Assembly (NCBI GenBank): GCA_002529455.1
Contig: NYMS01000037.1
Span: 1 to 64,000, forward strand
Source: Glycomyces fuscus
GTDB lineage: Bacteria; Actinomycetota; Actinomycetes; Streptosporangiales; Streptosporangiaceae
Length of the DNA stretch: 64,000 nt
Reading direction: 5' to 3'
A program made the translations under genes and the position numbers. How positions within the stretch are numbered: the stretch's first letter is position 1; each line of letters begins with the position of its first letter. The notes below the pieces were generated by a model. That model was not told the DNA's origin, did not search any database, and saw nothing but the letters and a program-made list of their open reading frames with translations. Shown here in pieces: positions 16,607-24,795 of the stretch.

Positions 16607-16885
16607 TCAGGCCGCGACCGGGGCGGGGTTCTTCCGGGGGCGGCCCCTGGGGCGCTTGCGCGCCACGACCTGACCGGAGACGAGCAGCTGCCCGCCCCAG
16701 ACGCCCCAGGGCTCACCGCGCTCCAGGGCGTCGGCCAGGCACTGCTCCCGCACCGGGCACGCGCCGCAGACGGCCTTGGCCGCCTCGACGTCGGCGGGCG
16801 CCTCGGCGAAGAACAGGTCGGGCTCCAGGCGGCAGGGAACTTCGGTGTCGCCCAGCCAGGGCGTTTCCAGGACCGACGCAAGCAT
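16607..16885 (-). CDS. whiB7: WhiB-like antibiotic-resistance regulator WhiB7 (WblC)
   Basis: A 92-aa iron-sulfur protein. The four cluster cysteines are C18, C40, C43 and C49, and the sigma-binding turn is EPWGVWGG (58-65). The C-terminal AT-hook RGRPRK (80-85) separates WhiB7 from other Wbl proteins. WhiB7 binds the principal sigma factor and AT-rich DNA just upstream of -35 elements, switching on intrinsic resistance to ribosome-targeting drugs and its own gene. The start ATG has GGAGG 7 nt upstream. The leader is about 640 nt long and carries a translated ORF and a terminator-like hairpin, so expression is probably controlled by translation-dependent attenuation. It lies near uvrD2 and mycoredoxin, as in M. 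tuberculosis. Confidence 0.95.
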   Translation of the reverse strand: MLASVLETPWLGDTEVPCRLEPDLFFAEAPADVEAAKAVCGACPVREQCLADALERGEPWGVWGGQLLVSGQVVARKRPRGRPRKNPAPVAA

Positions 16886-17031
16886 CGGTGCCCTCCAAGA
16901 TCTTTGATCGTTTCGTACAACGCGGTCGGTGACTGGTCACCGGAACCGGTCCGGTGAGGGACCTGGACCTGCGATGCCGCCGCCCTGTCCCTCGTCCCTG
17001 GGGGACGGGGAGCGGGCGAAGATACAAAGAA

Positions 17032-17060
17032 GGCCGCGGCCCCTGTCGGGGTCCGCGGCC
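17032..17060 (-). terminator. whiB7 leader attenuator
   Basis: On the minus strand, GGCCGCGG, a bulged A and CCCC pair through a GACA loop with GGGGCCGCGGCC. The 12-bp stem is followed by TTCTTTGTATC. It lies between the leader ORF (stop at 17089) and whiB7 (start 16885), as expected for a conditional terminator. Confidence 0.7.
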
Positions 17061-17088
17061 ACGGTCGAAACTCTCGGCCTGTCCTGCT

Positions 17089-17457
17089 CTAGGCCGGAAT
17101 CCTCCGTGGACACTCCCCCGATGCGCCGTAACGGCGCTGGGTAGCTTCTCCTGCGTGCTTCGTCTGGCGCTTGCCGCGATCAGAAGCGGGCTCGGACCCG
17201 GCGGCGGGCACACCACTGCCGTTGCCGAGGACGGTCCGCTCGACCTGGGGCACCGTCAGCGGGGAACGGGATCCGAGGAACCCGGAACCGCCGTTGGCGC
17301 AGCCGTTGCCGGCACCAGCGATGGCGGCCCCGCCGAGAACGGCGAGGACGTCCTTGTGACCGCCCAGGAGGGTGCCCTGAACAGCGGTCGGGGACAGCTG
17401 ACGCGACGGCATGGCAAAGCCGGTGACGAAGCCGGTGGTCTCCGTGATGCTGGTCAT
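17089..17457 (-). CDS. whiB7 leader ORF (upstream ORF)
   Basis: A 122-aa ORF beginning MTSITETTGFVTGFAM, preceded by AAGGAGG at 10 nt, the best ribosome-binding site in the neighbourhood. The first 85 codons have normal GC-rich third positions; the last 30 are less coding-like. The body is Gly/Ala-rich with one Cys. It ends 28 nt before the attenuator. A 6-bp hairpin (CGGCCT/AGGCCG, 17075-17096) has the stop codon at the end of one arm. It resembles no family I know. By analogy with mycobacterial and Streptomyces whiB7 leaders, its translation rather than its product is likely to matter, sensing stalled ribosomes. A real small protein is the alternative. Confidence 0.6.
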   Translation of the reverse strand: MTSITETTGFVTGFAMPSRQLSPTAVQGTLLGGHKDVLAVLGGAAIAGAGNGCANGGSGFLGSRSPLTVPQVERTVLGNGSGVPAAGSEPASDRGKRQTKHAGEATQRRYGASGECPRRIPA

Positions 17458-17532
17458 TGGATCGGGCACCTCCTTCACTGTCGGGCGGCGGGATCTTGCA
17501 CCCGCGCCGGGAGCGGTCATTGCGACGGTCTT

Positions 17533-17571
17533 ACAGTAGGGGTTGGCGCAGAAAGAGAGCAACCTATTTTT
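17533..17571 (-). promoter_or_regulatory. WhiB7-type promoter of the whiB7 transcript
   Basis: On the minus strand, AAAAAT (17571-17566), 3 nt, TTGCTC (17562-17557), an 18-nt spacer, TACTGT (17538-17533). An AT-rich tract 3 bp upstream of the -35 is the known arrangement for WhiB7-activated promoters, so autoregulation is likely. Transcription would start near 17526, about 70 nt before the leader ORF. Confidence 0.65.
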
Positions 17572-17685
17572 GACCTGCGGAAACGTCCGCATCCGGCCAT
17601 CGGTTCGCGGGAATGCCGCGGCGCCCGGAAGCGTTGCCTTGTGGACATCCCCCGCCCGCCCTGCCGACGCCCTCCCCCGCGACGC

Positions 17686-17729
17686 GGCGAGGCCCTGGTC
17701 ACGGCGGGCGCCGTGACCAGGGCCTCGCC
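17686..17729 (-). terminator. 21-bp perfect hairpin downstream of tesB
   Basis: A 21-nt arm starting GGCGAGGCCCTGG and its exact complement with a 2-nt GG loop, 138 nt after the tesB stop. It should separate the uvrD2-tesB operon from the whiB7 promoter. Confidence 0.65.
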
Positions 17730-17810
17730 GTCCGGGCGTCCCGCGGCACCGCCGCGGCCCCCGCGGGCACACGCCCCGGACCCCGCCCGTCGAACCGGGC
17801 CCCAGCCACT

Positions 17811-17836
17811 GGGGCCGGTCCGGGCGCCCGCGGGGT
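17811..17836 (+). repeat. 26-nt dispersed repeat, copy 2
   Basis: Identical over 26 nt to 9514-9539, with weaker similarity continuing toward the tesB 3' end. It lies between the tesB stop and the 21-bp hairpin. Confidence 0.7.
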
Positions 17837-17867
17837 CGTGGAGGCGGCGGAGGTCCCGGAACACGCC

Positions 17868-18779
17868 CTAGAGGGGTTCCGGAAGGGTGTCGGACCAGCC
17901 CTCGGCGTCCACCACGCGGATCAGCCCCTCCTGCACCACCGAGCACACGAGTTCGCCCTCGCGGGTGTAGACCAGCCCCCGTGCCAGGCCGCGGGCGCCC
18001 TGCGCGGTCGGGGCCTCCTGCGCGTACAGCAGCCACTCGTCGGCGCGGAACGGCCGGTGGAACCACATCGCGTGGTCCAGGCTGGCCATGGAGATCCCCG
18101 CGAAGGAGCGGCCGTGGCGCAGCAGCACGGTGTCCAGCAGGGTCATGTCCGAGGCGTAGGTCATCAGGCACACGTGACTGAGGCGGTCGTCGGGCAGCTT
18201 GCCGTCCACCTTGAGCCACACCGGGTTGTTGGCGGTGCGCAGCCGCGGGTCGCGCTCGGCCTCGTAGGACAGCGGCCCCACCGGGCGGAGCTCGATGGGG
18301 TGCCAGCGCACGAACCCGGGCACCCGGCCGAAGGCCTCGCGCAGGCGCTCGCGCGTGCTCGGCAGCTCCTCCGGCGGCGGGACGTCGGGCATCGGGATCC
18401 GGTGGTCGAGGCCCGGCTCCTCCTTGTGGAAGGAGGCCGACAGGGTGAATATCGGCTTGCCGTGCTGGACGGCCACCACCCGACGGGTGGTGAAGGAGCG
18501 GCCGTCGCGGACGCGGTCCACCTCGTAGACGATGGGCACCGAGGGGTCGCCGGGGCGGATGAAGTACGCGTGCAGGGAGTGCACGTGGCGCTCGGTGGGG
18601 ACGGTGCGCCCCGCCGCGACCAGCGCCTGTCCCGCGACCTGGCCGCCGAACACCCGCTGCGGCCCCTCCTCGGGGCTGCTGCCCCGGAAGATGTTGTCCT
18701 CGATCCGCTCCAGGTCCAGCACGGTCAGCAGGTCGGCGAGGGACTGCCCCCGCATCTGCGCGTCGGCGCTCTCACTCAT
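17868..18779 (-). CDS. tesB: acyl-CoA thioesterase II
   Basis: A 303-aa TesB-type double hot-dog thioesterase that hydrolyses acyl-CoA to free fatty acid and CoA. Typical stretches are RVFGGQVAGQAL, VHSLHAYFIRPG and DGRSFTTRRVVAVQ in the N-terminal hot dog. In the C-terminal one are the catalytic-region motifs SLDHAMWFHRPFRADEW and ARGLVYTREGELV. The start is ATG 18779 with GGAGGA 9 nt upstream. It overlaps the uvrD2 stop by 8 nt, so the two genes are coupled despite unrelated functions. Confidence 0.92.
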   Translation of the reverse strand: MSESADAQMRGQSLADLLTVLDLERIEDNIFRGSSPEEGPQRVFGGQVAGQALVAAGRTVPTERHVHSLHAYFIRPGDPSVPIVYEVDRVRDGRSFTTRRVVAVQHGKPIFTLSASFHKEEPGLDHRIPMPDVPPPEELPSTRERLREAFGRVPGFVRWHPIELRPVGPLSYEAERDPRLRTANNPVWLKVDGKLPDDRLSHVCLMTYASDMTLLDTVLLRHGRSFAGISMASLDHAMWFHRPFRADEWLLYAQEAPTAQGARGLARGLVYTREGELVCSVVQEGLIRVVDAEGWSDTLPEPL

Positions 18780-20898
18780 CCGCCGCTTCCTCCCCGTCGT
18801 CTCCCGGACCCCGCTCCACGACGTCCGCCGGTTCCGCGCCCGCCACCAGTGCCAGTACCGCCTCACCGTAGCGATCGAGCTTGACCGAGCCGACACCGGA
18901 CACGGCCGAGAGCTGGGCGAGGCTGCCGGGCTCCTGCTCGGCGACGGCCTGGAGGGTGGCGTCGGTGAAGATCACGTACGCGGGCACCTTCTGCTCCTGC
19001 GCACACGCGCGGCGCCAGTCGCGCAGCCGCTCCAGCAGGGCCTCGTCGTAGCTGGAGGGGCAGTCCAGGCAGCGGCCCAGCTTGCGCTCGGCCGCGTCGG
19101 TGAGGGTGGTCGAGCACACCCGGCAGCGGGCCACTCCGCCCTTGCGCCGCTCGGCGCGCCGGGAGGCGGTGGACGGGGAGGCGGGGCGGAGCCCGTCGAG
19201 GAAGCGGGAGGGCTTGCGGGTCTTCCGGCCGCCGGGCGAGCGGGCCAGGGACCACGACATCGCCAGGTGCTCGCGGGCCCGCGTGACGCCCACGTAGAAC
19301 AGGCGGCGCTCCTCCTCCACCTGCTCGTCGGTCTCGGCGTAGATGATCGGCATCATGCCCTCGGTGAGGCCGACCAGGAAGACGGCGTCCCACTCCAGGC
19401 CCTTGGCCGCGTGCAGGGAGGCGATGGTGACGCCCTCGAAGCCGGGCGCGTGCTCGGTGGCCATGCGCACCTCGAGCTCGTCCACGAGGTCGGCCATGGT
19501 CGCCGGCCTGCCGTCGGGCCGCGGCGTCGCGGCCATGTCCTCGGCCAGCTGGGCCAGCGCCGACAGCGACTCCCAGCGCTCGCGGGCCTGGCGCCCCTCG
19601 GGCGCGGTCTCGGTCAGGCCGAGCTGCCCGAGCAGCTGGCGGACGGTGCGCACCAGGGGCTCGGCCTCCTCCCCCGCCGCCCCGTGCCGGGCGCCGCGCA
19701 GGGTGTGCACGGCCTGCTTGATCTCGGGGCGCTCGAAGAACCGGGTGGTCCCGCGCATCGTGAACGGCACGCCCTCGTCGGTCAGGGCCTGCTCGTAGGA
19801 GGCCGACTGGCCGTTGGTGCGCACCAGCACCGCGATCTCGCTGGCCGGGGTGCCGCCCTCCAACAGGACGCTGATCTTGCGGGCGACCCCGGTGGCCTCG
19901 GCGGGCTCGTCGTCGTACTCCTGGTACATGGGGTCGGGGCCGTCGGGGCGCTGGGCCTCGAGGGTCAGGTGCTGGGCGGAGGTCGTGCCGCGCGCCTGGG
20001 CGATGACGTGGTTGGCCACCCGCACGACCTGGGGCGTGGAGCGGTAGTCGCGGACCAGCCGGACCACGGTGGCGTGGGGGTAGCGGGCGCTGAACCCGGT
20101 CAGGTAGCCGGGGGTGGCCCCGGCGAAGGAGTAGATGGTCTGGCTGGGGTCGCCGACCACGCACAGGTCGTCGCGGTCGCCCAGCCAGGCGTCCAGGAGC
20201 AGGCGCTGGAGCGGGTTGACGTCCTGGAACTCGTCGACGACGAAGTACCGGTACTGCTCGCGCACGCGCTGGGCGATGGCCGGGTACTCGTTGATCATGC
20301 CCGCGGTGAGTTCGAGCATGGACTCGAAGTCGAGGAGGTTGTGCTCGCGGCGCAGGTCCTCGTAGGCCTCGAAGACCCGGGCCACCTCGCCCGCGGGCAT
20401 CGGGGGCTGGCGGCCCGCCTTGACCACGGCCTTGTCGTAGTCGGTGGGGCGCACCTGGGTGACCTTGGACCACTCGATCTCACTGGCCAGGTCGCGCAGG
20501 CCGGTGCGGTCGGGCTGCAGGCCCACCGAGTGGGCGGCGCGGGAGACCACCTGGAGCTTGCTCTCGATGAGCGTGGGCTTCTCGCCGCCGACCACCTGCG
20601 GCCAGAAGAAGGAGAGCTGGCGCAGGGCCGCGGCGTGGAAGGTGCGGGCCTGCACGCGGGGGGCGCCCAGGGCGCGCAGCCGCCCGCGCATCTCCCCGGC
20701 GGCGCGGGCGGTGAAGGTGACCGCGAGGACCTGCTGCTCGGCGACCACACCGCTGGAGACCGCGTACGCGATGCGGTGGGTGATGGCCCGGGTCTTGCCC
20801 GTTCCGGCACCGGCCAGGATGCACACGGGGCCGCGCAGCGCGCGCGCGGCCTGGGTCTGCTCCGGGTCCAGTCCCTCCAGGACGCGGTCGGGATCCAT
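18772..20898 (-). CDS. uvrD2: ATP-dependent DNA helicase UvrD2
   Basis: A 708-aa superfamily 1A helicase. It has Walker A AGAGTGKT (29-36), motif II VVDEFQDVNP, motif III GDPSQTIYSFAGA, and motif VI YVGVTRAREHL. Actinobacterial UvrD2 differs from UvrD1 in its C-terminal four-cysteine zinc module (CRVC...CLDC) and an HRDC domain in the last 80 residues; both are visible. It unwinds 3'-tailed duplexes and is essential in mycobacteria for a role beyond its ATPase. The gene is followed by tesB with an 8-nt overlap and is divergent from mycoredoxin. Confidence 0.93.
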   Translation of the reverse strand: MDPDRVLEGLDPEQTQAARALRGPVCILAGAGTGKTRAITHRIAYAVSSGVVAEQQVLAVTFTARAAGEMRGRLRALGAPRVQARTFHAAALRQLSFFWPQVVGGEKPTLIESKLQVVSRAAHSVGLQPDRTGLRDLASEIEWSKVTQVRPTDYDKAVVKAGRQPPMPAGEVARVFEAYEDLRREHNLLDFESMLELTAGMINEYPAIAQRVREQYRYFVVDEFQDVNPLQRLLLDAWLGDRDDLCVVGDPSQTIYSFAGATPGYLTGFSARYPHATVVRLVRDYRSTPQVVRVANHVIAQARGTTSAQHLTLEAQRPDGPDPMYQEYDDEPAEATGVARKISVLLEGGTPASEIAVLVRTNGQSASYEQALTDEGVPFTMRGTTRFFERPEIKQAVHTLRGARHGAAGEEAEPLVRTVRQLLGQLGLTETAPEGRQARERWESLSALAQLAEDMAATPRPDGRPATMADLVDELEVRMATEHAPGFEGVTIASLHAAKGLEWDAVFLVGLTEGMMPIIYAETDEQVEEERRLFYVGVTRAREHLAMSWSLARSPGGRKTRKPSRFLDGLRPASPSTASRRAERRKGGVARCRVCSTTLTDAAERKLGRCLDCPSSYDEALLERLRDWRRACAQEQKVPAYVIFTDATLQAVAEQEPGSLAQLSAVSGVGSVKLDRYGEAVLALVAGAEPADVVERGPGDDGEEAADE

Positions 20899-21135
20899 GG
20901 TGCTCCTGCATCGGGTCGGGGTGGATGGGGTCCCAGTCTCTCAAGTATCGGCCGTGGCGGGGAGCGGATCGGCCCCGGGCCCGCCGCCGGAGCGGCGGGA
21001 GGCACATCAGACATTCCAGAACCAGTTGGTCCTGTGAGGCGTCCCACGTTGTGTCGCACGGTCTCGGGAAGCGGTCCGGACCCCTCGGTGTTGAGATGAC
21101 CGGACCAACCCATCGACCGTAGACGAGAGAAGGAC

Positions 21136-21405
21136 GTGAGCGACATGACGAGCGCGGCGACCGAACAGTTCACGATGTACACCACCCCGTGGTGCGGGTA
21201 CTGCAAGCGGCTCAAGAGCCAGCTCGCCCGCGAGGGGATCACCGGCCGTGAGGTGAACATCGAGGAGCACCCGGAGGCCGCGGACCTCGTCATGAAGGTC
21301 AACGGCGGGAACCAGACGGTCCCGACGCTGGTCTTCAGTGACGGCGCGGCGATGACCAACCCGTCGCTCGCTCAGGTGAGGCAGAAACTGGCCGAGCTGT
21401 CGTAG
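21136..21405 (+). CDS. mrx1: mycoredoxin (glutaredoxin-fold)
   Basis: An 89-aa thioredoxin-fold protein with the active site TPWCGYC (C20, C23). CGYC is the mark of mycoredoxin-1, which reduces mycothiol-protein mixed disulfides in actinobacteria that lack glutathione. GGNQTVPTLVF carries the cis-Pro loop. GTG 21136 gives this length; an in-frame ATG at 21145 is better spaced (11 nt) from AGAAGG and may be the true start. It is divergent from uvrD2, the arrangement also seen in mycobacteria, and is followed by a long hairpin. Confidence 0.88.
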   Translation: MSDMTSAATEQFTMYTTPWCGYCKRLKSQLAREGITGREVNIEEHPEAADLVMKVNGGNQTVPTLVFSDGAAMTNPSLAQVRQKLAELS

Positions 21406-21413
21406 GACGGTAC

Positions 21414-21456
21414 GCGGGCCGCGGGTCGCGCCCTCGGGGGCGCGGCCGCGGCCCGC
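21414..21456 (+). terminator. terminator of the mycoredoxin gene
   Basis: A long GC-rich inverted repeat, GCGGGCCGCGG plus CGCGCCC against the complementary arm, with a small internal bulge and a short TCGG loop. It begins 9 nt after the stop. Confidence 0.6.
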
Positions 21457-21519
21457 ACCGCGGGGCCCGCCTTCGGCGGTGCACCTCCGACGGCGCTCGG
21501 GCCGCGAAGAGCTCGGACG

Positions 21520-22008
21520 ATGACGACGGGGAGTGTGGAGTTGGGGGAGGACATGAGGCCTCATGACATAGCGGTCGCCGACACGGTGGACGCCGGCGTG
21601 ATCCGCCGCACCCCGGCCGGGTGGCGGGTGGGCGGCGGCGAGGAGGTGCCCGACCTGGTGAGCGCGATGGTCCTGGCGGACCTGCTGACCGGCGGGTCGG
21701 GGCCCCGGACCCCGCGGTCCCAGGCGCCCGGCCGGGCCCCGGAGGGAGCCTCGGAGGTGGAGCGGCTGCGGCACACCATCGCGCAGCTGGAGCACGCGCT
21801 GCACTCGCGCGTGGTGGTGGAGCAGGCGATCGGGGTCCTGGCGGAGCGGCACACGATGGCGCCCCGCGAGGCCTTCGAGCGGCTGCGCTCCTCGGCGCGC
21901 TCGCGCGGCCGCAAGGTGGCCGACCTGGCGCAGGACGTGGTGGAGAGCAGCACGAGCCCCCTCACCGTGCTGCCCGACGAGCTGGGCTCCTCCCCCGGTT
22001 CGCGCTAG
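21520..22008 (+). CDS. ANTAR-domain RNA-binding regulator
   Basis: A 162-aa protein with a C-terminal ANTAR domain (about residues 85-145). The three-helix motif runs from VERLRHTIAQLEHAL through VVVEQAIGVLAERH to AFERLRSSARSRGRKVADLA. ANTAR domains bind paired hexaloop hairpins in mRNA leaders and prevent termination. No GAF, PAS or receiver domain is fused; the first 80 residues are Pro/Gly-rich and unrecognised, so the input signal is unknown. The start is uncertain: ATG 21520 has weak Shine-Dalgarno support, while ATG 21553 has GGGAGG only 2 nt away. Confidence 0.82.
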   Translation: MTTGSVELGEDMRPHDIAVADTVDAGVIRRTPAGWRVGGGEEVPDLVSAMVLADLLTGGSGPRTPRSQAPGRAPEGASEVERLRHTIAQLEHALHSRVVVEQAIGVLAERHTMAPREAFERLRSSARSRGRKVADLAQDVVESSTSPLTVLPDELGSSPGSR

Positions 22009-22049
22009 CGGGCGACGGGCCGCGCGGGGAGGCGCGGCCGACGCCCCCG

Positions 22050-22090
22050 ACCGGCCCGCGCCGCGCCTTCGCGGCGCCGCGCGGGCCGGT
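22050..22090. terminator. bidirectional terminator between convergent genes
   Basis: ACCGGCCCGCG and its complement frame a compact GC-rich hairpin with TTCG in the apical part. It lies between the stops of the ANTAR gene (plus) and nudC (minus). Confidence 0.6.
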
Positions 22091-22096
22091 CCGGGG

Positions 22097-23047
22097 TCAC
22101 CAGCCGCCGGGGAGTTCGGCGCCGTACCAGTGCTCGATGAGGGTGCGGGCGATCGAGACCCGTCCGGGCAGCACGATCTCCTCCGAGTGCACGGCCTCGG
22201 CCAGCTCGGCGCGGGTGAACCAGCGGGCGACGGCGATCTCGTCGTCGGTGCGCTCGGTCTCGCCCACGGCCCGCGCGGTGTACCCCACCATCAGGCTGCG
22301 CGGGAAGGGCCAGGGCTGCGAGGACAGGTAGCGCGGGCGCTCGACCACGATCCCCACCTCCTCGGCGACCTCGCGGACCACGGCCTGCTCCAGCGACTCC
22401 CCCGCGTCCACGAACCCGGCCAGCACCGAGAAGCGGCGGGCGTCCCAGTTGGGGTTGTTGCCGAGCAGCATCTCCTCGCGGCCGTCGCGCTCGCGGTGCA
22501 CCAGCATGATCACCGCCGGGTCCATGCGGGGGTACTGCTCGGTGCCCTCCGCGTCGCACACGCGCACGTGCCCGGCCGCGGCCGGGGTGGTGCGGGAGCC
22601 GCAGCGGGGGCAGAACCCGTGGGTGGCGTTCCAGTTCGCCAGGGCGACGGCGCGGGTCATCAGCCCGGTGTCGCGGTCGCCCAGGAGCGCCCCGACCTCG
22701 CGCAGGGAGGCCGGGGCGGCCCGCTCGGTGGCGGCGAGCTCCCGGCCGGAGCGGACCGCGAAGTAGGCGTCCCGCCCGTCGGTGCCGAGCAGGTAGCGCT
22801 CGCCCTCGGGGGCCTCGTCCGGGGGGACCAGGACGAGTTCGGGGCCGTCCCCGGTGGTGACCAGGGCCCGGGACTGCTTGGCCATGAGGGCCCGCCAGCC
22901 GTGGCTGCCCGGGTCGCCGCCCTCCAGCACCAGCACCCGGGTGCCGGGGGCGGCCCACGCCTCGGCCAGCCACTCCCCGTCCAGGCGCCGGTGCGCGGCG
23001 GGGTCGACGGAGGAGCGGGAGAGGGAGGGAGTCGCGTCGGCGTCCAT
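22097..23047 (-). CDS. nudC: NAD(+)/NADH pyrophosphatase (decapping Nudix)
   Basis: A 316-aa NudC-type Nudix enzyme that splits NAD(H) to NMN(H) and AMP and can remove NAD caps from RNA. It shows the zinc-ribbon region (CPRCG, then HVRVC), the Nudix box from GFVDAGE to REVAEEVGI, and the family-specific SQPWPFPRSLM that sets NADH preference. The start is ATG 23047 with GGAAGGA just upstream; ATG 23101 is a less supported alternative. It follows the M20 dipeptidase gene on the same strand after a 131-nt gap. It corresponds to Rv3199c by position. Confidence 0.92.
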   Translation of the reverse strand: MDADATPSLSRSSVDPAAHRRLDGEWLAEAWAAPGTRVLVLEGGDPGSHGWRALMAKQSRALVTTGDGPELVLVPPDEAPEGERYLLGTDGRDAYFAVRSGRELAATERAAPASLREVGALLGDRDTGLMTRAVALANWNATHGFCPRCGSRTTPAAAGHVRVCDAEGTEQYPRMDPAVIMLVHRERDGREEMLLGNNPNWDARRFSVLAGFVDAGESLEQAVVREVAEEVGIVVERPRYLSSQPWPFPRSLMVGYTARAVGETERTDDEIAVARWFTRAELAEAVHSEEIVLPGRVSIARTLIEHWYGAELPGGW

Positions 23048-23178
23048 GGGTCCTTCCAGGTCGGCGGGCCGCCTGGCGGGGCCCGTGTCTACAGCGTGCA
23101 TAACACCCCTCGGGGCCGCGCGCATCCTGGCGCGGCACCCGCGCACGGGGGGCCGTCCCGCCTCCGCGCGGTCACGGC

Positions 23179-24555
23179 TCAGCCGGCGCCGCCGAGCTCC
23201 TCCCACAGGTACGCGGCGCTCTCGGCGCCCTTGAGCAGGAGGGGGAGCTCCACCTTCTCGTTGGGGGCGTGGATGCGGTCCTCGTCCAGGCCGACGGCGA
23301 GGAAGACCAGCGGCGCCCCGAGGATGTCGGCGATGTCGGCCTCGGGGCCGCTGCCGCCCTCGCGGGTGAAGAGGACCTCCTTGCCGAAGGCGCGCTCCAT
23401 GGCCGAGCGGGCCGCCTTCAGCGCGGCGGAGGACAGGTCGGAGGCGCAGGCGCGCACGCCGGGGCCGCCGAACTCCGTCTCGGCGCGCAGGCCCTCGGGG
23501 ACGGACGCCTCGACGTGGGCGCGGACGCGGTCCTGCACGTACAGCGGGTCCTGGCCGGGGACCAGGCGGAAGCTGACCTTGGCGTGCGCCGAGCGCGGGA
23601 CGATGGTCTTGCCGCCCGAGCCGGTGTGTCCGCCCCACATGCCGTTGATCTCGGCGGTCGGGCGCAGCCAGATCCGCTCCAGCGTGCTGTAGCCCCTCTC
23701 GCCCCAGGTGGCGGTGGAGGCGGCGGTGGCCAGCCACTCGCGCTCGTCGAAGGGCAGCCGGGCGATGAGGTCGCGCTCCTCCGGGCTGGCCTCGACCACC
23801 CCGTCGTAGAACCCGGGGACGGCCACCCGGCCGTCCTCGTCGTGCAGGCCGGACAGCAGGTCGCTCATGGCCTTGAGCGGGTTGGGGACGGCGCCGCCGA
23901 AGGAGCCGCTGTGCAGGTCGCGCCCGGGGCCGTACAGGCTGATCTCGACGTCGGTGACGCCGCGCATGCCCACGCACATGGAGGGGGTGTCGGCCGCCCA
24001 CATGGTGGTGTCGGAGATGACGGCGACGTCGCAGGCCAGGCGGTCGCGGTTGGCGCGCATCAGGTCGGCGAAGTGGACCGAGCCCGACTCCTCCTCGCCC
24101 TCCACGAGCAGCTTGATCGTGACGGGCGGGGCGTCGGCGCCGGAGGCGGCCAGGGCGGCGCTCACGCCGAGGGCGTGGAAGAGCACCTGCCCCTTGTCGT
24201 CGGAGGCTCCGCGCGCGAACAGGGAGGTGCCGCGCTCGGTGGGCTTGAACGGGTCGGTCTCCCACTCCTCGACGGGGTCGACCGGCTGGACGTCGTGGTG
24301 TCCGTAGACGAGCACCGTGGGGGCGCCGGGGTCGGCGGCGGGCCACTCGGCGAACACGGCGGGCAGGCCGGGGGTCCGCCACACCTCGACGGTGGGGAAG
24401 CCGGTCGCGGTGAGGTGGTCGGCGAGCCACCGGGCGGAGCGGACCACGTCGGCGTGGTGCGCGGGGTCGGCGGAGATGGAGGGGATCTCCAGCCACTCCT
24501 TGAGGGAGGAGACGAACTCGTCCCGGTGTGCCTCGATGTGGGCGCGTACGTCCAT
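23179..24555 (-). CDS. M20/M28-type dipeptidase
   Basis: A 458-aa zinc di-metallopeptidase. Metal-binding and catalytic motifs: VLVYGHHDVQP with the His ligand and Asp, GASDDKGQ with the bridging Asp, LLVEGEEESGS with the general-base Glu and a ligand, and the late IHAPNEKVEL His. The family hydrolyses dipeptides or other C-terminal amide bonds in the cytosol. The length is normal. The start is ATG 24555 with AAGGA 7 nt upstream. It is divergent from the EF-hand gene and upstream of nudC. Confidence 0.9.
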   Translation of the reverse strand: MDVRAHIEAHRDEFVSSLKEWLEIPSISADPAHHADVVRSARWLADHLTATGFPTVEVWRTPGLPAVFAEWPAADPGAPTVLVYGHHDVQPVDPVEEWETDPFKPTERGTSLFARGASDDKGQVLFHALGVSAALAASGADAPPVTIKLLVEGEEESGSVHFADLMRANRDRLACDVAVISDTTMWAADTPSMCVGMRGVTDVEISLYGPGRDLHSGSFGGAVPNPLKAMSDLLSGLHDEDGRVAVPGFYDGVVEASPEERDLIARLPFDEREWLATAASTATWGERGYSTLERIWLRPTAEINGMWGGHTGSGGKTIVPRSAHAKVSFRLVPGQDPLYVQDRVRAHVEASVPEGLRAETEFGGPGVRACASDLSSAALKAARSAMERAFGKEVLFTREGGSGPEADIADILGAPLVFLAVGLDEDRIHAPNEKVELPLLLKGAESAAYLWEELGGAG

Positions 24556-24795
24556 GGACCCGTCCTTGCTCGACGTCGTTGTCGGGAACGAGCCTAGGAC
24601 CTGCGCGAACCGCTCCGGCACGCGGGCCGGAGCCGTTGCGCGCCCGTTCCGCGGGCGGGCCCGGCCCCGGCCCGGCCCGAGGGGGCGCGGGTCGCCCTGA
24701 CGCGGAGCGCCGCGTGGGCCCGGGAACCTTTCCGGTCGCGGGACACTCGAAGTGCACGGGCGGGACGCACCCGCCCGCCGACGAGAGGAATGCAC

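Noticed and set aside
23101-24757. Continuation of the NudC frame through the M20 dipeptidase region
   Set aside because: The upstream part is an Arg-rich out-of-frame reading of the dipeptidase gene, which has all its metal motifs in another frame.
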